Assembly (NCBI RefSeq): GCF_947172395.1
Contig: NC_069093.1
Location: 8,157,561 to 8,221,560, forward strand
Direction of reading: 5' to 3'
Source of the DNA: Bicyclus anynana
Taxonomy: Eukaryota; Arthropoda; Insecta; Lepidoptera; Nymphalidae
Length of the DNA: 64,000 bases
Every line of letters starts with the position of its first letter. Positions within the stretch are counted from its first letter, which is position 1. Below, piece after piece: positions 55,770 through 64,000 of this stretch. A program made the position numbers and the translations under genes. A model generated the notes under the pieces. The model was not told the origin of the DNA. It searched no databases and saw only the letters and a list, made by a program, of their open reading frames with translations.

Positions 55770-58700
55770 TTACTTAAAATACTGTCTATAATCTATACGT
55801 TTTCTAACTCTTCTACGAGTAGATCGCCAGACATCGGGATTAGAACTGTCAGAACTAATTGGCTCATTAACTAAATCGGAACCTGGTACGTACAACTTGT
55901 TTTCACCGTCTTCCCCAGGCTCCGCCCCTTTTTCGCCAACCGTTTCTCTTTGGTCCGTAAGGTCTTGTCCTTCATTTTCAGCGGCAGAAGGACTACTGCC
56001 TGTCTGAACCTGCAAGTCCCTCTCCTCCACCACAGCAATGTCAGGAGGGGGCGGAGAAGCCGGTCCAGAAGCCGGTGGCTCAGTAAGCGACGGCGCGGGG
56101 ACTGACGGATGCGGTGAAAATGGCGTAACTGAACTATGAGGCGTTTGTAGACAATCATCGAAGTTTACATCACTTCCAGTATACTTTCTGACCTGGTCAA
56201 TATGCCTGTTACAATTTGTCTTATAATCTTCAAAGTAAATTTGTAACATTCGCGATCCTATAATTTTTTTAACTACGCCCACGCACCAGATACCTTTTTT
56301 CGCAATATACCATTTAGCCCAAACAGTTTCACCTACAATAAAATTACGACTTTGATTTAATGTTGGCTTGTCTTGTTTATCAAATTGCTTAGGCGGTAAA
56401 ATTAAATCCAATCTAGATCTTAAATTCCGACCTATCATCAGCATAGCCGGTGTGGCCCCTGTTGCGCAATGTACACTATTTCTATAGTTAAAAAGAAAAC
56501 TAAGGAGTTTCTCATTGACATGTTTTTGGCATTTACCTTCAGATAGAATGCATTTTATCATTTTTTTACATGTTTTTACAGAGTTCTCTGCCTGTCCATT
56601 GCTAGCTGGATGATAGATCGGTGACGTAAGGTATTGTATTCCGTTCATTCTACAAAAGTTATGAAATTCCGCCGAACTTATCTTAACATCATTATCCGAG
56701 ATTAGCACAGCGGGAACGCCAAATTTAGAGAACATTTCTTTTAACTTAAAAATAAGCGCACCGGTAGATGTGCCCCGGTCCATATAAATGCATTCTAACC
56801 ATTTAGAATATGCATCCACGACAATTAAATAAATTGACTGGCCGATAGAAAAATAATCTAGGTGGATTCGATGCCATGGCCCCGGCGGGCGAGGCCACGG
56901 CGCCGGCGGCGCGCGCGGCGGCGCACTGCGCAGGCCTGCGCACGTCTGACACGAGTTCACCATCCGTTCGATTTGCGAGTCGATCTGAGGCCACCACATT
57001 TTTCCGCGAGCCATATTTTTAGTTTTTGTTATGCCGAAATGAGATGAATGTAGTTCTTTTAACATACTTTCTCTGTAGGCGACCGGAATTACTATTCTAT
57101 GGCCCCGTAATAAACAGCCATCCACCACTTCTAGATCTCCTTTACATAGGAAATACGGTAATATTGATTTACACCTTATTTTCCTAGGCCAACCTTTACT
57201 CATGTATTTCATTACTGTTTTCAGTACCTTGTCCTCCGCGGTCGCGTGTCTAATATCACTGAACAATACCGGTTCCGCGTTCGACTCGAAGAATAAGAAA
57301 TATTTAGCGTAACCGTCCTCTCGTTCATTATCTAATGTTACCGATATGGGTGAGCGAGAAAAGAAATCTGCGATTTGGTTATTCTTGCCATCTATATACT
57401 GTACTGTATAATTATAAGCGGATAATATTACTGCGTATCTTTGTAAACGTAAGGCAGCAGTGACAGAAATGCCTTTGTTTTTACCAAAAATAGATAGTAA
57501 CGGCCTATGATCCGTCTTCAGTATAAACGGTTCCTGACGTCCATATAAATATTGATGAAAATATTTCACACCAAAAATTATAGCCGTCGCCTCTTTCTGT
57601 ATTTGGCTATAGTTCTTTTCGCTCTGCGTTAAGGAACGGGACGCAAATGCAATAGGGCGCTCGCGGCCTTCGGCGTCTCTGTGAGCGAGTACTGCTCCCA
57701 AGCCACACGGCCCCGCATCCACGGTGAGGAAGAGGGGGGCGGCGGGGTCGAAATGCGCTAAGACGCGCTCGCTAGCTAGCTCGCGCTTCACGCTCTCGAA
57801 TGCCGCTTGCTGCCGCTCGCTCCAATGCCACTGTGCGCCTGAGCGTAATAACTCGTGCAGTGGACTTAGCAACGCCGACGCACCCGGAATGAATTTCCTA
57901 TAATAATTAACGACTCCCAAAAAACGCTTGACCCCGAGCACGTTCGCGGGCGCGGGCGCTTTGAGTATCGCTTCGACTTTCGTAGGACATGTTTTTAACC
58001 CTGTCTTATCTATCACGTACCCTAAGTACGTCACACTATTTTTGAAAAAAACGCATTTGTCTTTTTGCAAACGTAAACCTGCGTCTTGCAATCTACCTAA
58101 AACCGAATGAAGTCTAGACATATGAATTTCCCTTGTTGGTCCAGTTATACAAACATCATCTAGCCAGACGCTAACTCCATCCAGCCCTGCTAATAATGTT
58201 TCCATCGCTCTCTGGAATATTGCTGGGGCATTAGCTAGCCCGTAAACCAGACGGGTATAAGCGAACATCCCTTTTTCAGAATTGATAGTCGTAAGGTTTT
58301 GAGATGACTCCGATAATTTAAATTGATTATAAGCATTACTTAGGTCAATTTTCGAATAACACTCTCCCCCTCCTAGTCTAGAAAAAACCTCCTCGATCCT
58401 AGGTAAGGGGTATTTATCTATCTTTAGGTCTTTATTTAATGTACACGAATAATCTCCAGCAATTCTTAATTTCCCGTTTTCTTTTAGCACTGGAACTATC
58501 GGGGTGGCATACTCTGAGTGGTTAACAGGCTTGAGAATTCCTAATTTAACTAATCTATCGAGTTCCGCGTTAACTTGGTCTCTCAATGCGAAAGGAACGG
58601 ATCGTGGCTTAAAAAACTTCGGTTTCGCATCATCTTTTAAGTGCAATTCAACTTCAAATTTATTAAAACATCCTAAATCATCCTTCCAAATCTCTGGGTA

Positions 58701-59918
58701 TTGACTTAACAACCGCTGCACATCTTCAGTAGGCCTATTTTTACAAATTAAATTATTATTATTAGACGATACAAAAGAAATTCCAAACTTAGCCATAAAA
58801 TCACGACCTAGTAACGGGGGGCCCCCGTTTTTAATAATATAAAATTTAATTTTATTTGTTTTATTATTATAAGTAATTTCACCAATAAAATATCCTAAAG
58901 GTGTAATTTTATGACCAGTATATACGCACATTCGCAGATCACCATTATGTAGTTTAGAATTCTTAAAATATTTTAAATAAAAATTCTCTGATAACACAGA
59001 TACACCCGAACCAGAGTCTAATTCCATATGTAACTGAGTATTGTTCACGTTTACTGTTAATAATATGGGCTTATAGTCTACGTACCTCATGTTAAAAAGG
59101 TCACACTCCCTGCAATCCCTCCCTGCAAGAGGGTCTTGGGAACACCCTTCCGATTGTGCACCGATGTTATGCACATTAGATTTATTTTTGCACATTTTAA
59201 CTAAATGCCCTCCCCCACAGGATCTGCACTTCAGGTTACGGAACCTGCACTTATCGGCACTATGGGATCGCAACCCGCACACACTACAGCGCTGCATTAC
59301 ACTCGATCTATCCTCCGATCGACTCGGCTTGGCCTGAGCCTGGCCGTGGCCAGCCTTCCGCTGCTCACCGACGCGAAATACTGGCTCCTCTTTCACGACG
59401 ACGCGCGCCTGTCGCGCACAAGCCGTCTTCTGTGCCACTTCCAAGGCTTGTCCGAATGTCAAGGTTTTCGAATCACATTCGAAGAGTTTATCACGCTCCG
59501 GCCCTGCTCGGAAGCCCAGAACGAAACGGTCGCGCAGGAGCGTGTCCAGCTCAGCACCGAAGTCACAATATACGGCCAACCCTCTTAGCCGTGCCGCCCA
59601 TTCTTCGATACTCTCACCGTCCGATCTGCTTGCTTCGTAGAATTTTGCCCTGTCTGCGAAGGTCGACCTTTTTGGCGTAAAATGCTGGTTTAGCACTTCT
59701 ACCAGCTCAGTATAACTACATACTTCGAGCTTCTTTGGGTGCACCAAATTTCGAATTAGCCGATATGAGTCATCCGAGAGATGTGTCAATAACACTGCAC
59801 TTTGACTATCATCAGAGATTTTATTTAACTTTATAAATTGTGTTAATTTACTGTGAAACACTTCCCACTCATTAATTTTATAGTCAAAAGAGGCTAAGTT
59901 TCCGAGATAAGAACTCAT
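55770..59918 (-). CDS. Gypsy gag-pol polyprotein, single ORF
   Basis: 1,382 residues without a frameshift between gag and pol. Gag has two zinc knuckles near residues 213-245 (CSVCGLRSHSADKC, CRSCGGGHLVKMC). The aspartic protease has LDSGSG near 300. The reverse transcriptase (~430-640) has LPRIEEVFSRLGG, DLSNAYNQF, GLANAPAIFQRAM and the catalytic VWLDD near 588, with tryptophan where most elements have tyrosine. RNase H is at ~720-840 (TVDAGPCGLGAVL, TDHRPLL). The integrase has an HHCC finger from about 956 (HSSHFGI...CQTCAG) and the D, D, E triad (HLDYF, SDNDVK, NGQAENS). The C-terminal tail is Pro/Ser-rich and ends basic. It belongs with K02A2.6-like Ty3/Gypsy elements without env. The ATG is 49 bases after the 5' LTR. 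Two GC-rich patches (56870-56945, 57640-57800) contrast with the AT-rich remainder. Confidence 0.93.
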   Translation of the reverse strand: MSSYLGNLASFDYKINEWEVFHSKLTQFIKLNKISDDSQSAVLLTHLSDDSYRLIRNLVHPKKLEVCSYTELVEVLNQHFTPKRSTFADRAKFYEASRSDGESIEEWAARLRGLAVYCDFGAELDTLLRDRFVLGFRAGPERDKLFECDSKTLTFGQALEVAQKTACARQARVVVKEEPVFRVGEQRKAGHGQAQAKPSRSEDRSSVMQRCSVCGLRSHSADKCRFRNLKCRSCGGGHLVKMCKNKSNVHNIGAQSEGCSQDPLAGRDCRECDLFNMRYVDYKPILLTVNVNNTQLHMELDSGSGVSVLSENFYLKYFKNSKLHNGDLRMCVYTGHKITPLGYFIGEITYNNKTNKIKFYIIKNGGPPLLGRDFMAKFGISFVSSNNNNLICKNRPTEDVQRLLSQYPEIWKDDLGCFNKFEVELHLKDDAKPKFFKPRSVPFALRDQVNAELDRLVKLGILKPVNHSEYATPIVPVLKENGKLRIAGDYSCTLNKDLKIDKYPLPRIEEVFSRLGGGECYSKIDLSNAYNQFKLSESSQNLTTINSEKGMFAYTRLVYGLANAPAIFQRAMETLLAGLDGVSVWLDDVCITGPTREIHMSRLHSVLGRLQDAGLRLQKDKCVFFKNSVTYLGYVIDKTGLKTCPTKVEAILKAPAPANVLGVKRFLGVVNYYRKFIPGASALLSPLHELLRSGAQWHWSERQQAAFESVKRELASERVLAHFDPAAPLFLTVDAGPCGLGAVLAHRDAEGRERPIAFASRSLTQSEKNYSQIQKEATAIIFGVKYFHQYLYGRQEPFILKTDHRPLLSIFGKNKGISVTAALRLQRYAVILSAYNYTVQYIDGKNNQIADFFSRSPISVTLDNEREDGYAKYFLFFESNAEPVLFSDIRHATAEDKVLKTVMKYMSKGWPRKIRCKSILPYFLCKGDLEVVDGCLLRGHRIVIPVAYRESMLKELHSSHFGITKTKNMARGKMWWPQIDSQIERMVNSCQTCAGLRSAPPRAPPAPWPRPPGPWHRIHLDYFSIGQSIYLIVVDAYSKWLECIYMDRGTSTGALIFKLKEMFSKFGVPAVLISDNDVKISSAEFHNFCRMNGIQYLTSPIYHPASNGQAENSVKTCKKMIKCILSEGKCQKHVNEKLLSFLFNYRNSVHCATGATPAMLMIGRNLRSRLDLILPPKQFDKQDKPTLNQSRNFIVGETVWAKWYIAKKGIWCVGVVKKIIGSRMLQIYFEDYKTNCNRHIDQVRKYTGSDVNFDDCLQTPHSSVTPFSPHPSVPAPSLTEPPASGPASPPPPDIAVVEERDLQVQTGSSPSAAENEGQDLTDQRETVGEKGAEPGEDGENKLYVPGSDLVNEPISSDSSNPDVWRSTRRRVRKRIDYRQYFK

Positions 59919-59967
59919 TTTTTATTTTTTATTTTAAACGCGGGTATGTACACGACTCGTCGCCAGT

Positions 59968-60062
59968 TGGTATATCGAGTAAGGTGCGAGTGAAAAACAG
60001 TCTTGCTCGGTAGCTAGTTTATTACTGATGACACAATGAATTGACACTCGTTATATACTACA
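59968..60062 (-). repeat. 5' LTR of the Gypsy element
   Basis: 95 bp, identical to 55610-55704. It would carry the promoter for transcription toward lower coordinates; no canonical TATA box is obvious. Confidence 0.95.
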
Positions 60063-60067
60063 GAAAT

Positions 60068-60215
60068 AATTGACAAATTAATTTAAAACAACCGTCTGGC
60101 ATGGAATCCGGGATGAGACTGAGGGCTAGTCTGGCGGGTGGAAGCTAGTTCGGTTAGGAAGAGGCTTAGGTGGTGAAAAGGTCAGCAGGAAGGGTTGCAG
60201 GGAACAGTTATAACA
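60068..60215 (-). repeat. Start of an errantivirus-type 3' LTR, split by the Gypsy insertion
   Basis: On the minus strand, 66 bases after the env stop, a purine tract (CAGGGAGG) is followed by TGTTATAACTGTTCCC, the layout of a polypurine tract and LTR start. The putative LTR runs from 60215 leftward into the Gypsy insertion site at 60063 and would continue left of 55605. The second LTR is outside the window, so the LTR identity is inferred. Confidence 0.5.
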
Positions 60216-60281
60216 CCTCCCTGGGGTAGACTAAACTTCGGGGATGAAAATACGAAGTTTAGGAAGGTGGTGTGCAGGAGG

Positions 60282-62084
60282 TCAGATGTGACTCCTGATG
60301 CTAGGGGATGGTATATCTTCTGGAGTTTGGTTGATCTTGTTGGCCTTAGTAGGGACAACGGGATCAGGTTTTGGTGTTTGATTGATAGGGATGTCCACAG
60401 GGGATGATCGGGAAAACAGTATTGGAAAGCTGCGGGAAGGACGGTTGCGTGTTTTAATATAAAAGATCAACTTAACTATAATGAACAAAAAGATTATACA
60501 TATTATTAATATTAAAATGATAGAATAGTGGGCCTCGTATTTAATAAAAGAGTGTTGGTTAATTATTTTGTCCGCTTCAACGGATATTGATTTTAATTTC
60601 GATTTAGTTTCAGGGGTGAAAATGTCTAAGTCAACGTTTTGTAATTTAATACGAGGTTCATTATTCAATTGATTCTTAAATTTATTTAGTTTACAGCAAG
60701 AGTCATTTATAATATTGAAATCGCTATGGAAATTGGATACATTAATTCTTATATTATTAAACTTAGGTATTAATCTAGTACTTTTACAATAGGCATTACA
60801 ATTATTAGGTAGGTTTATAATTCCTGTACCAATTATATTAATTTCTACGATTCTTTTAGAAATACACTCTATGTATAATTTATTACTTTCCGATTGTACA
60901 TAAATCCAATTGTTATTGTAAAGTTGGTTCCAAATGTCTAAATGTCCATATAGGAGGTCGGTTTGACAATGAGTGGGTAATGAGCTGACAACACTAGAAA
61001 TAAGTTCACTTTCACAACTCGGGTTTGCACTTGTTGAGTAAACTGTCTTGACGTCACATAAGAATTCCTGGGGGGTTATTACTTTGCACTCTTTCAAAGA
61101 CTCGAGGTTACAGTATTCGGTTTTATCCTTGGTCAATGCGATATACTTACTACTAGGTACAATGAAAATAAAGGAATCTGGCTTAAAACTATCATGGGGT
61201 GTAGGTAATGCTATACTATGATACAAACTAAATTCTTTAGAAGATACTAAAGGTATTCTTAATACAAAGATAATCTTATTATTTAAACTATAACAAATAA
61301 TATTCGATATATTCATTAGTAAATGGATACGACTTAATTCTAAGGCTACGGGTAATTTAAGATCGGTAGGCAAGTACCTATAATTATCAACCAATTCCTG
61401 ATACAGTTGCGTAGGAGTTAAAATAGACGGGTGTAGAATGTTTTGACTACTAAGCATGATAGCGTTCATTATATCTTCTAATTGAAATGATACAGTTAGG
61501 ACAGAGGTTTCCAAACTGTGGAGGATAGAGTCAATATTTGATTTTACTAATAATTTGTTATAATTTTTTGTTACATTTTTTAATTTAAATGAAAGTACGT
61601 CCAGACCTTCGTTGAGCCTGGCTTCATTAATTGTTATTGATCGAATTGAATTGTTGAATTTGGAAAAGATAGAGGCTGTGACTAGGATGTTTTCCTTTAC
61701 TAATGAGCTTATTTTCTTTTCATTGTTATGTAAATTTTGTACGGCGTTATCGTACTTAATAGCATCATCTTCATCTAAAGTTCCGAAAATAGTTTTGGAT
61801 AGAGTACCTATTCCACCAATCCAGGCACTACGTTTATATTTATTATTACCCATAAGGTGAGCAATAGAGGAATACATGGATGATATATCATTATACCTGA
61901 CAATCAGTGGTTCTAATGCATTTTGGCATTCTAACTGGCTTGTAGTTTCGATCTCAATCTGATTACATAGGAAACGTGTTGTACCCAAAACAGAGTTAAT
62001 ATTTTTTAAATGAGGCTCGATGTGTGAGATGTCGAAAGGAGTGACCACATCTAAATGGCCATTATTAATTTTGAGTTCGCCCAT
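60282..62084 (-). CDS. Errantivirus-type envelope glycoprotein (env)
   Basis: A 600-residue frame from its first ATG, related to the baculovirus F-protein/insect errantivirus env family, which mediates membrane fusion. A furin-like basic site KYKR (residues 82-85) is followed by a glycine- and hydrophobic-rich fusion-peptide region (from W88). Cysteine-rich ectodomain motifs follow and a strong C-terminal membrane anchor (IILILIICIIFLFIIVKLIF) precedes a short basic cytoplasmic tail. The reading frame extends upstream of the ATG to a TAA near 62185 and includes a hydrophobic stretch (FLPYSILAQ) that looks like the end of a signal peptide, next to a CTTCCTTACAG splice acceptor at about 62150. 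No stop or frameshift is seen in the body. Function in this locus is unproven. Confidence 0.85.
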   Translation of the reverse strand: MGELKINNGHLDVVTPFDISHIEPHLKNINSVLGTTRFLCNQIEIETTSQLECQNALEPLIVRYNDISSMYSSIAHLMGNNKYKRSAWIGGIGTLSKTIFGTLDEDDAIKYDNAVQNLHNNEKKISSLVKENILVTASIFSKFNNSIRSITINEARLNEGLDVLSFKLKNVTKNYNKLLVKSNIDSILHSLETSVLTVSFQLEDIMNAIMLSSQNILHPSILTPTQLYQELVDNYRYLPTDLKLPVALELSRIHLLMNISNIICYSLNNKIIFVLRIPLVSSKEFSLYHSIALPTPHDSFKPDSFIFIVPSSKYIALTKDKTEYCNLESLKECKVITPQEFLCDVKTVYSTSANPSCESELISSVVSSLPTHCQTDLLYGHLDIWNQLYNNNWIYVQSESNKLYIECISKRIVEINIIGTGIINLPNNCNAYCKSTRLIPKFNNIRINVSNFHSDFNIINDSCCKLNKFKNQLNNEPRIKLQNVDLDIFTPETKSKLKSISVEADKIINQHSFIKYEAHYSIILILIICIIFLFIIVKLIFYIKTRNRPSRSFPILFSRSSPVDIPINQTPKPDPVVPTKANKINQTPEDIPSPSIRSHI

Positions 62085-62230
62085 AGGATCGAAATATATA
62101 CCGGCGCTTGCGTTGATAGGATGAACATATTGTTGTCCTTGGGCCAGTATGCTGTAAGGAAGAAATTGAACTTAACAGTTAAATTATTCTACTAATATCC
62201 TAAATACTAAACTAAATTTAACTTTAAAAA

Positions 62231-64000
62231 TTAGGAAGGGTTCGCGTCCGCGACATTGTTTTCGACGCGTTTTACCTCATCATAATGATGTTTAACATGT
62301 CGTCTATTTATAAGTAACGACAATGTGTGGTTACCATGTATTTTCACAACTTTGAATGGTCCTTTCCACACAGGGGACAGGGCTTTACGCATTCTAAGAT
62401 GGTTTTTCAACAGGACGTAATCACCTACTCTATATTCAACTGGACGAGTTCTAGCGTCATAATATCTTTTAGAGGTTTCTTTGGATTTTTGTAAATATTC
62501 TAATGCTTTATCACGTGCATGTTTTAATCGATGTTGTAGAAGTTTTACATAGTCGGGATAAGTGGCTGTAGAATTGTCATTATATATTGAATCTGGTATA
62601 TGGGGTTTATGGCCAAATAATAATTCATATGGGGAATAGTGTGTTGTTGTATGTATCGCGGTATTGTATGCTAACATGGATGTATATACGTACTGAGGCC
62701 AGTTGTCCTGATTCTCGTTTACATAAGATTTCAAGTATTCCTTTAATGTAGAATGTGATCTTTCCAATGCGCCTTGTGTTTGCGGGTGGTACGGCGTTGA
62801 CCATAGTTGTTTTATTTTGAGGAAATCACACGTTCTTTTAAAGAGATCGGATGTAAAGTTTGTACCTTGATCTGTGAGGATATGTTTAGGTATTCCAAAT
62901 AGAGATATGAAGTGAAGAAGGCAGTCACTGGATTCTGCAGCTGTGTTACTGCGAAGGGGATATGCTAGTGAGAATTTGGTAAGGTCGTCTTGCATAGTTA
63001 GGATATATTTGAGCTTAGCTGTACCGGATTCTGGGAGAGGACCGACAATATCGATTGCTAATCTTTCAAAAGGTGACGTAGAAGTTGATGTTATTACCAT
63101 AGGTGCTCTATTGGCTTTACGTAGGGCTTTATTAGTTTGGCATGATTGACAGTTTTTAACATAATTTTCTATATCGTTGCGCATATTCTTCCATGAATAT
63201 CTTTCTTTAATGCGGTTAAGCATTCTAGATGCTCCTAAATGTCCAGCAATAGGAATGTCATGGTTTTCTTTTAGTATTTTGGGAATTTCACTAGGTGATG
63301 GGTATATGATGTTGTCATGATAAATATGGATGTTAATATTGTTACCATCGAACAGATAGGCTATTATATTATAAATTTTTGTAAACGAATGTCTGTCAAA
63401 AGGGTTTTTGAAGTCAGATATGCTTATTTCATTTACTGTAGGATAGGACATAATTATTTCATCACGGGCGTATTTTAAACTTTTAAATATGTCAGGATAA
63501 GGGTTATCGTCGAAATGGTGTACTTTTATATAAAGGAACAGGTAAGTTTTATCTTGAACAGTAAGTGGTAGAAAGGTGTATAATATTCTTTCTTTTTGTA
63601 GGAATTCGTCGAGTTCGTTTTGTGTACAGTTGCCAAGAACATCCTGTACGTAGGGCATGGATTCGTCCATGTCTATTGAGGTTGGTATTATTATTAACTT
63701 TTGTGGTCCTTTTAGGAGACTTTCATTATGTTCTGTAATATGGGTATTGTAAAGTGCTTTTGTAGATTTTAAGAATTTGTTATAGTTCTCGTCGGATACA
63801 GGTAAACCTTCGGATATTGGAGAAGATAAATTCTCAGGTGTTGGAATTGGGGAAACTGGATCGCGTTGTTCTGGTATGGTTGTAGGTAAGTTATCTAAAT
63901 TTTGCCAGCTAGTCGAAGGTTGAGTATCTGTTTGAAATTCATTTAATATTGAAAGGGGGTCTACAGCAGGAGAGGAATTTAAATTGGGCGGACTTACAGG
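62231..64000 (-). CDS. Errantivirus-type pol, integrase end (partial)
   Basis: The frame is open from the stop at 62231 to the window's right edge; the first internal ATG is at 63670. Counting from that ATG, an HHCC zinc-binding domain has H137, H144, C174 and C177 and the catalytic triad is D207, D267 and E303 (AIDIVGPLP, LTDQGTNF, GALERSH). A GPY/F-like C-terminal module follows (VGDYVLLKNH, GPFKVVKI). Before the ATG the frame encodes a Pro/Ser/Asn-rich linker, which usually lies between RNase H and integrase. The reverse transcriptase is beyond the edge. It ends 146 bp before the env ATG frame, in the gag-pol-env order of insect errantiviruses (gypsy, TED). Confidence 0.88.
   Translation of the reverse strand, partial: PVSPPNLNSSPAVDPLSILNEFQTDTQPSTSWQNLDNLPTTIPEQRDPVSPIPTPENLSSPISEGLPVSDENYNKFLKSTKALYNTHITEHNESLLKGPQKLIIIPTSIDMDESMPYVQDVLGNCTQNELDEFLQKERILYTFLPLTVQDKTYLFLYIKVHHFDDNPYPDIFKSLKYARDEIIMSYPTVNEISISDFKNPFDRHSFTKIYNIIAYLFDGNNINIHIYHDNIIYPSPSEIPKILKENHDIPIAGHLGASRMLNRIKERYSWKNMRNDIENYVKNCQSCQTNKALRKANRAPMVITSTSTSPFERLAIDIVGPLPESGTAKLKYILTMQDDLTKFSLAYPLRSNTAAESSDCLLHFISLFGIPKHILTDQGTNFTSDLFKRTCDFLKIKQLWSTPYHPQTQGALERSHSTLKEYLKSYVNENQDNWPQYVYTSMLAYNTAIHTTTHYSPYELLFGHKPHIPDSIYNDNSTATYPDYVKLLQHRLKHARDKALEYLQKSKETSKRYYDARTRPVEYRVGDYVLLKNHLRMRKALSPVWKGPFKVVKIHGNHTLSLLINRRHVKHHYDEVKRVENNVADANPS

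Larger units (their letters stand above)
55610..60062 (-). mobile_element. Complete young Ty3/Gypsy LTR retrotransposon
   Basis: Two 95-bp LTRs (55610-55704 and 59968-60062) are identical at every base and have TG...CA ends. GAAAT flanks both sides (55605-55609, 60063-60067). On the minus strand a primer-binding site candidate (TGGCGACGAG, 59965-59956) begins two bases after the 5' LTR; it suits the 3' end of a tRNA-Ser as I recall it. A polypurine tract GGAGGGA (55711-55705) abuts the 3' LTR. One uninterrupted gag-pol ORF fills the interior. All parts expected for autonomous transposition are present. Confidence 0.95.

Noticed and set aside
59089..59680. Plus-strand ORFs of up to 127 codons inside the Gypsy gag
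   Set aside because: Antisense shadows of the gag-pol frame with GC-biased codons; no domain.

Overview
This 64-kb window looks like nuclear DNA of a moth or butterfly (Lepidoptera). Genes have short exons with GT-AG introns, the background is AT-rich, and non-coding space is crowded with repeats typical of lepidopteran genomes: Helitron-like elements running from TCTATAC to CTAG, several tRNA-derived SINE families, non-LTR retrotransposons, MITEs and LTR retrotransposons. No bacterial-type feature (operon, CRISPR, Shine-Dalgarno site) was seen. The species cannot be named from the sequence.

Host genes, left to right: the first three coding exons of an ABCA-type ABC transporter (minus, 332-1237, running off the left edge); mitochondrial ribosomal protein uS7m/mRpS7 (minus, four exons, 9179-12181, 236 aa); RNA polymerase I subunit RPA43/POLR1F (plus, four exons, 14499-23222, 284 aa); the JNK-pathway kinase kinase MKK4 (plus, eight exons, 24015-28137, 408 aa); a TMEM186-like mitochondrial membrane protein (minus, two exons, 31111-31721, 178 aa), arranged head to head with the SSU-processome WD40 protein TBL3/UTP13 (plus, two exons, 32384-35601, 795 aa); and a lone signal-peptide first exon of an unidentified secreted protein (37262-37329). 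Exon junctions were assigned by hand. Summed exon lengths are divisible by three and phases match for all four complete multi-exon genes, plus the TMEM186-like gene. Three of the genes (mRpS7, RPA43, UTP13) serve ribosome synthesis.

Mobile DNA: RPA43 intron 2 holds a full-length Jockey-type LINE (16021-20564) with two ORFs, a poly(A) tail and a 10-bp target-site duplication. From 37.3 to 55.6 kb no gene is recognisable and the DNA is almost all degenerate repeats. The right end (55.6-64 kb) is a nest: a complete, apparently very young Ty3/Gypsy element with identical 95-bp LTRs and a GAAAT duplication sits in what looks like the 3' LTR of an errantivirus-type element, whose env gene and the integrase end of pol fill the rest of the window.

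I did not find a convincing new biological system. The most interesting items are the nested LTR elements, the env reading frame that seems to depend on splicing, perfect long hairpins inside repeats, and a cluster of nested palindromes at 6.0-6.15 kb.
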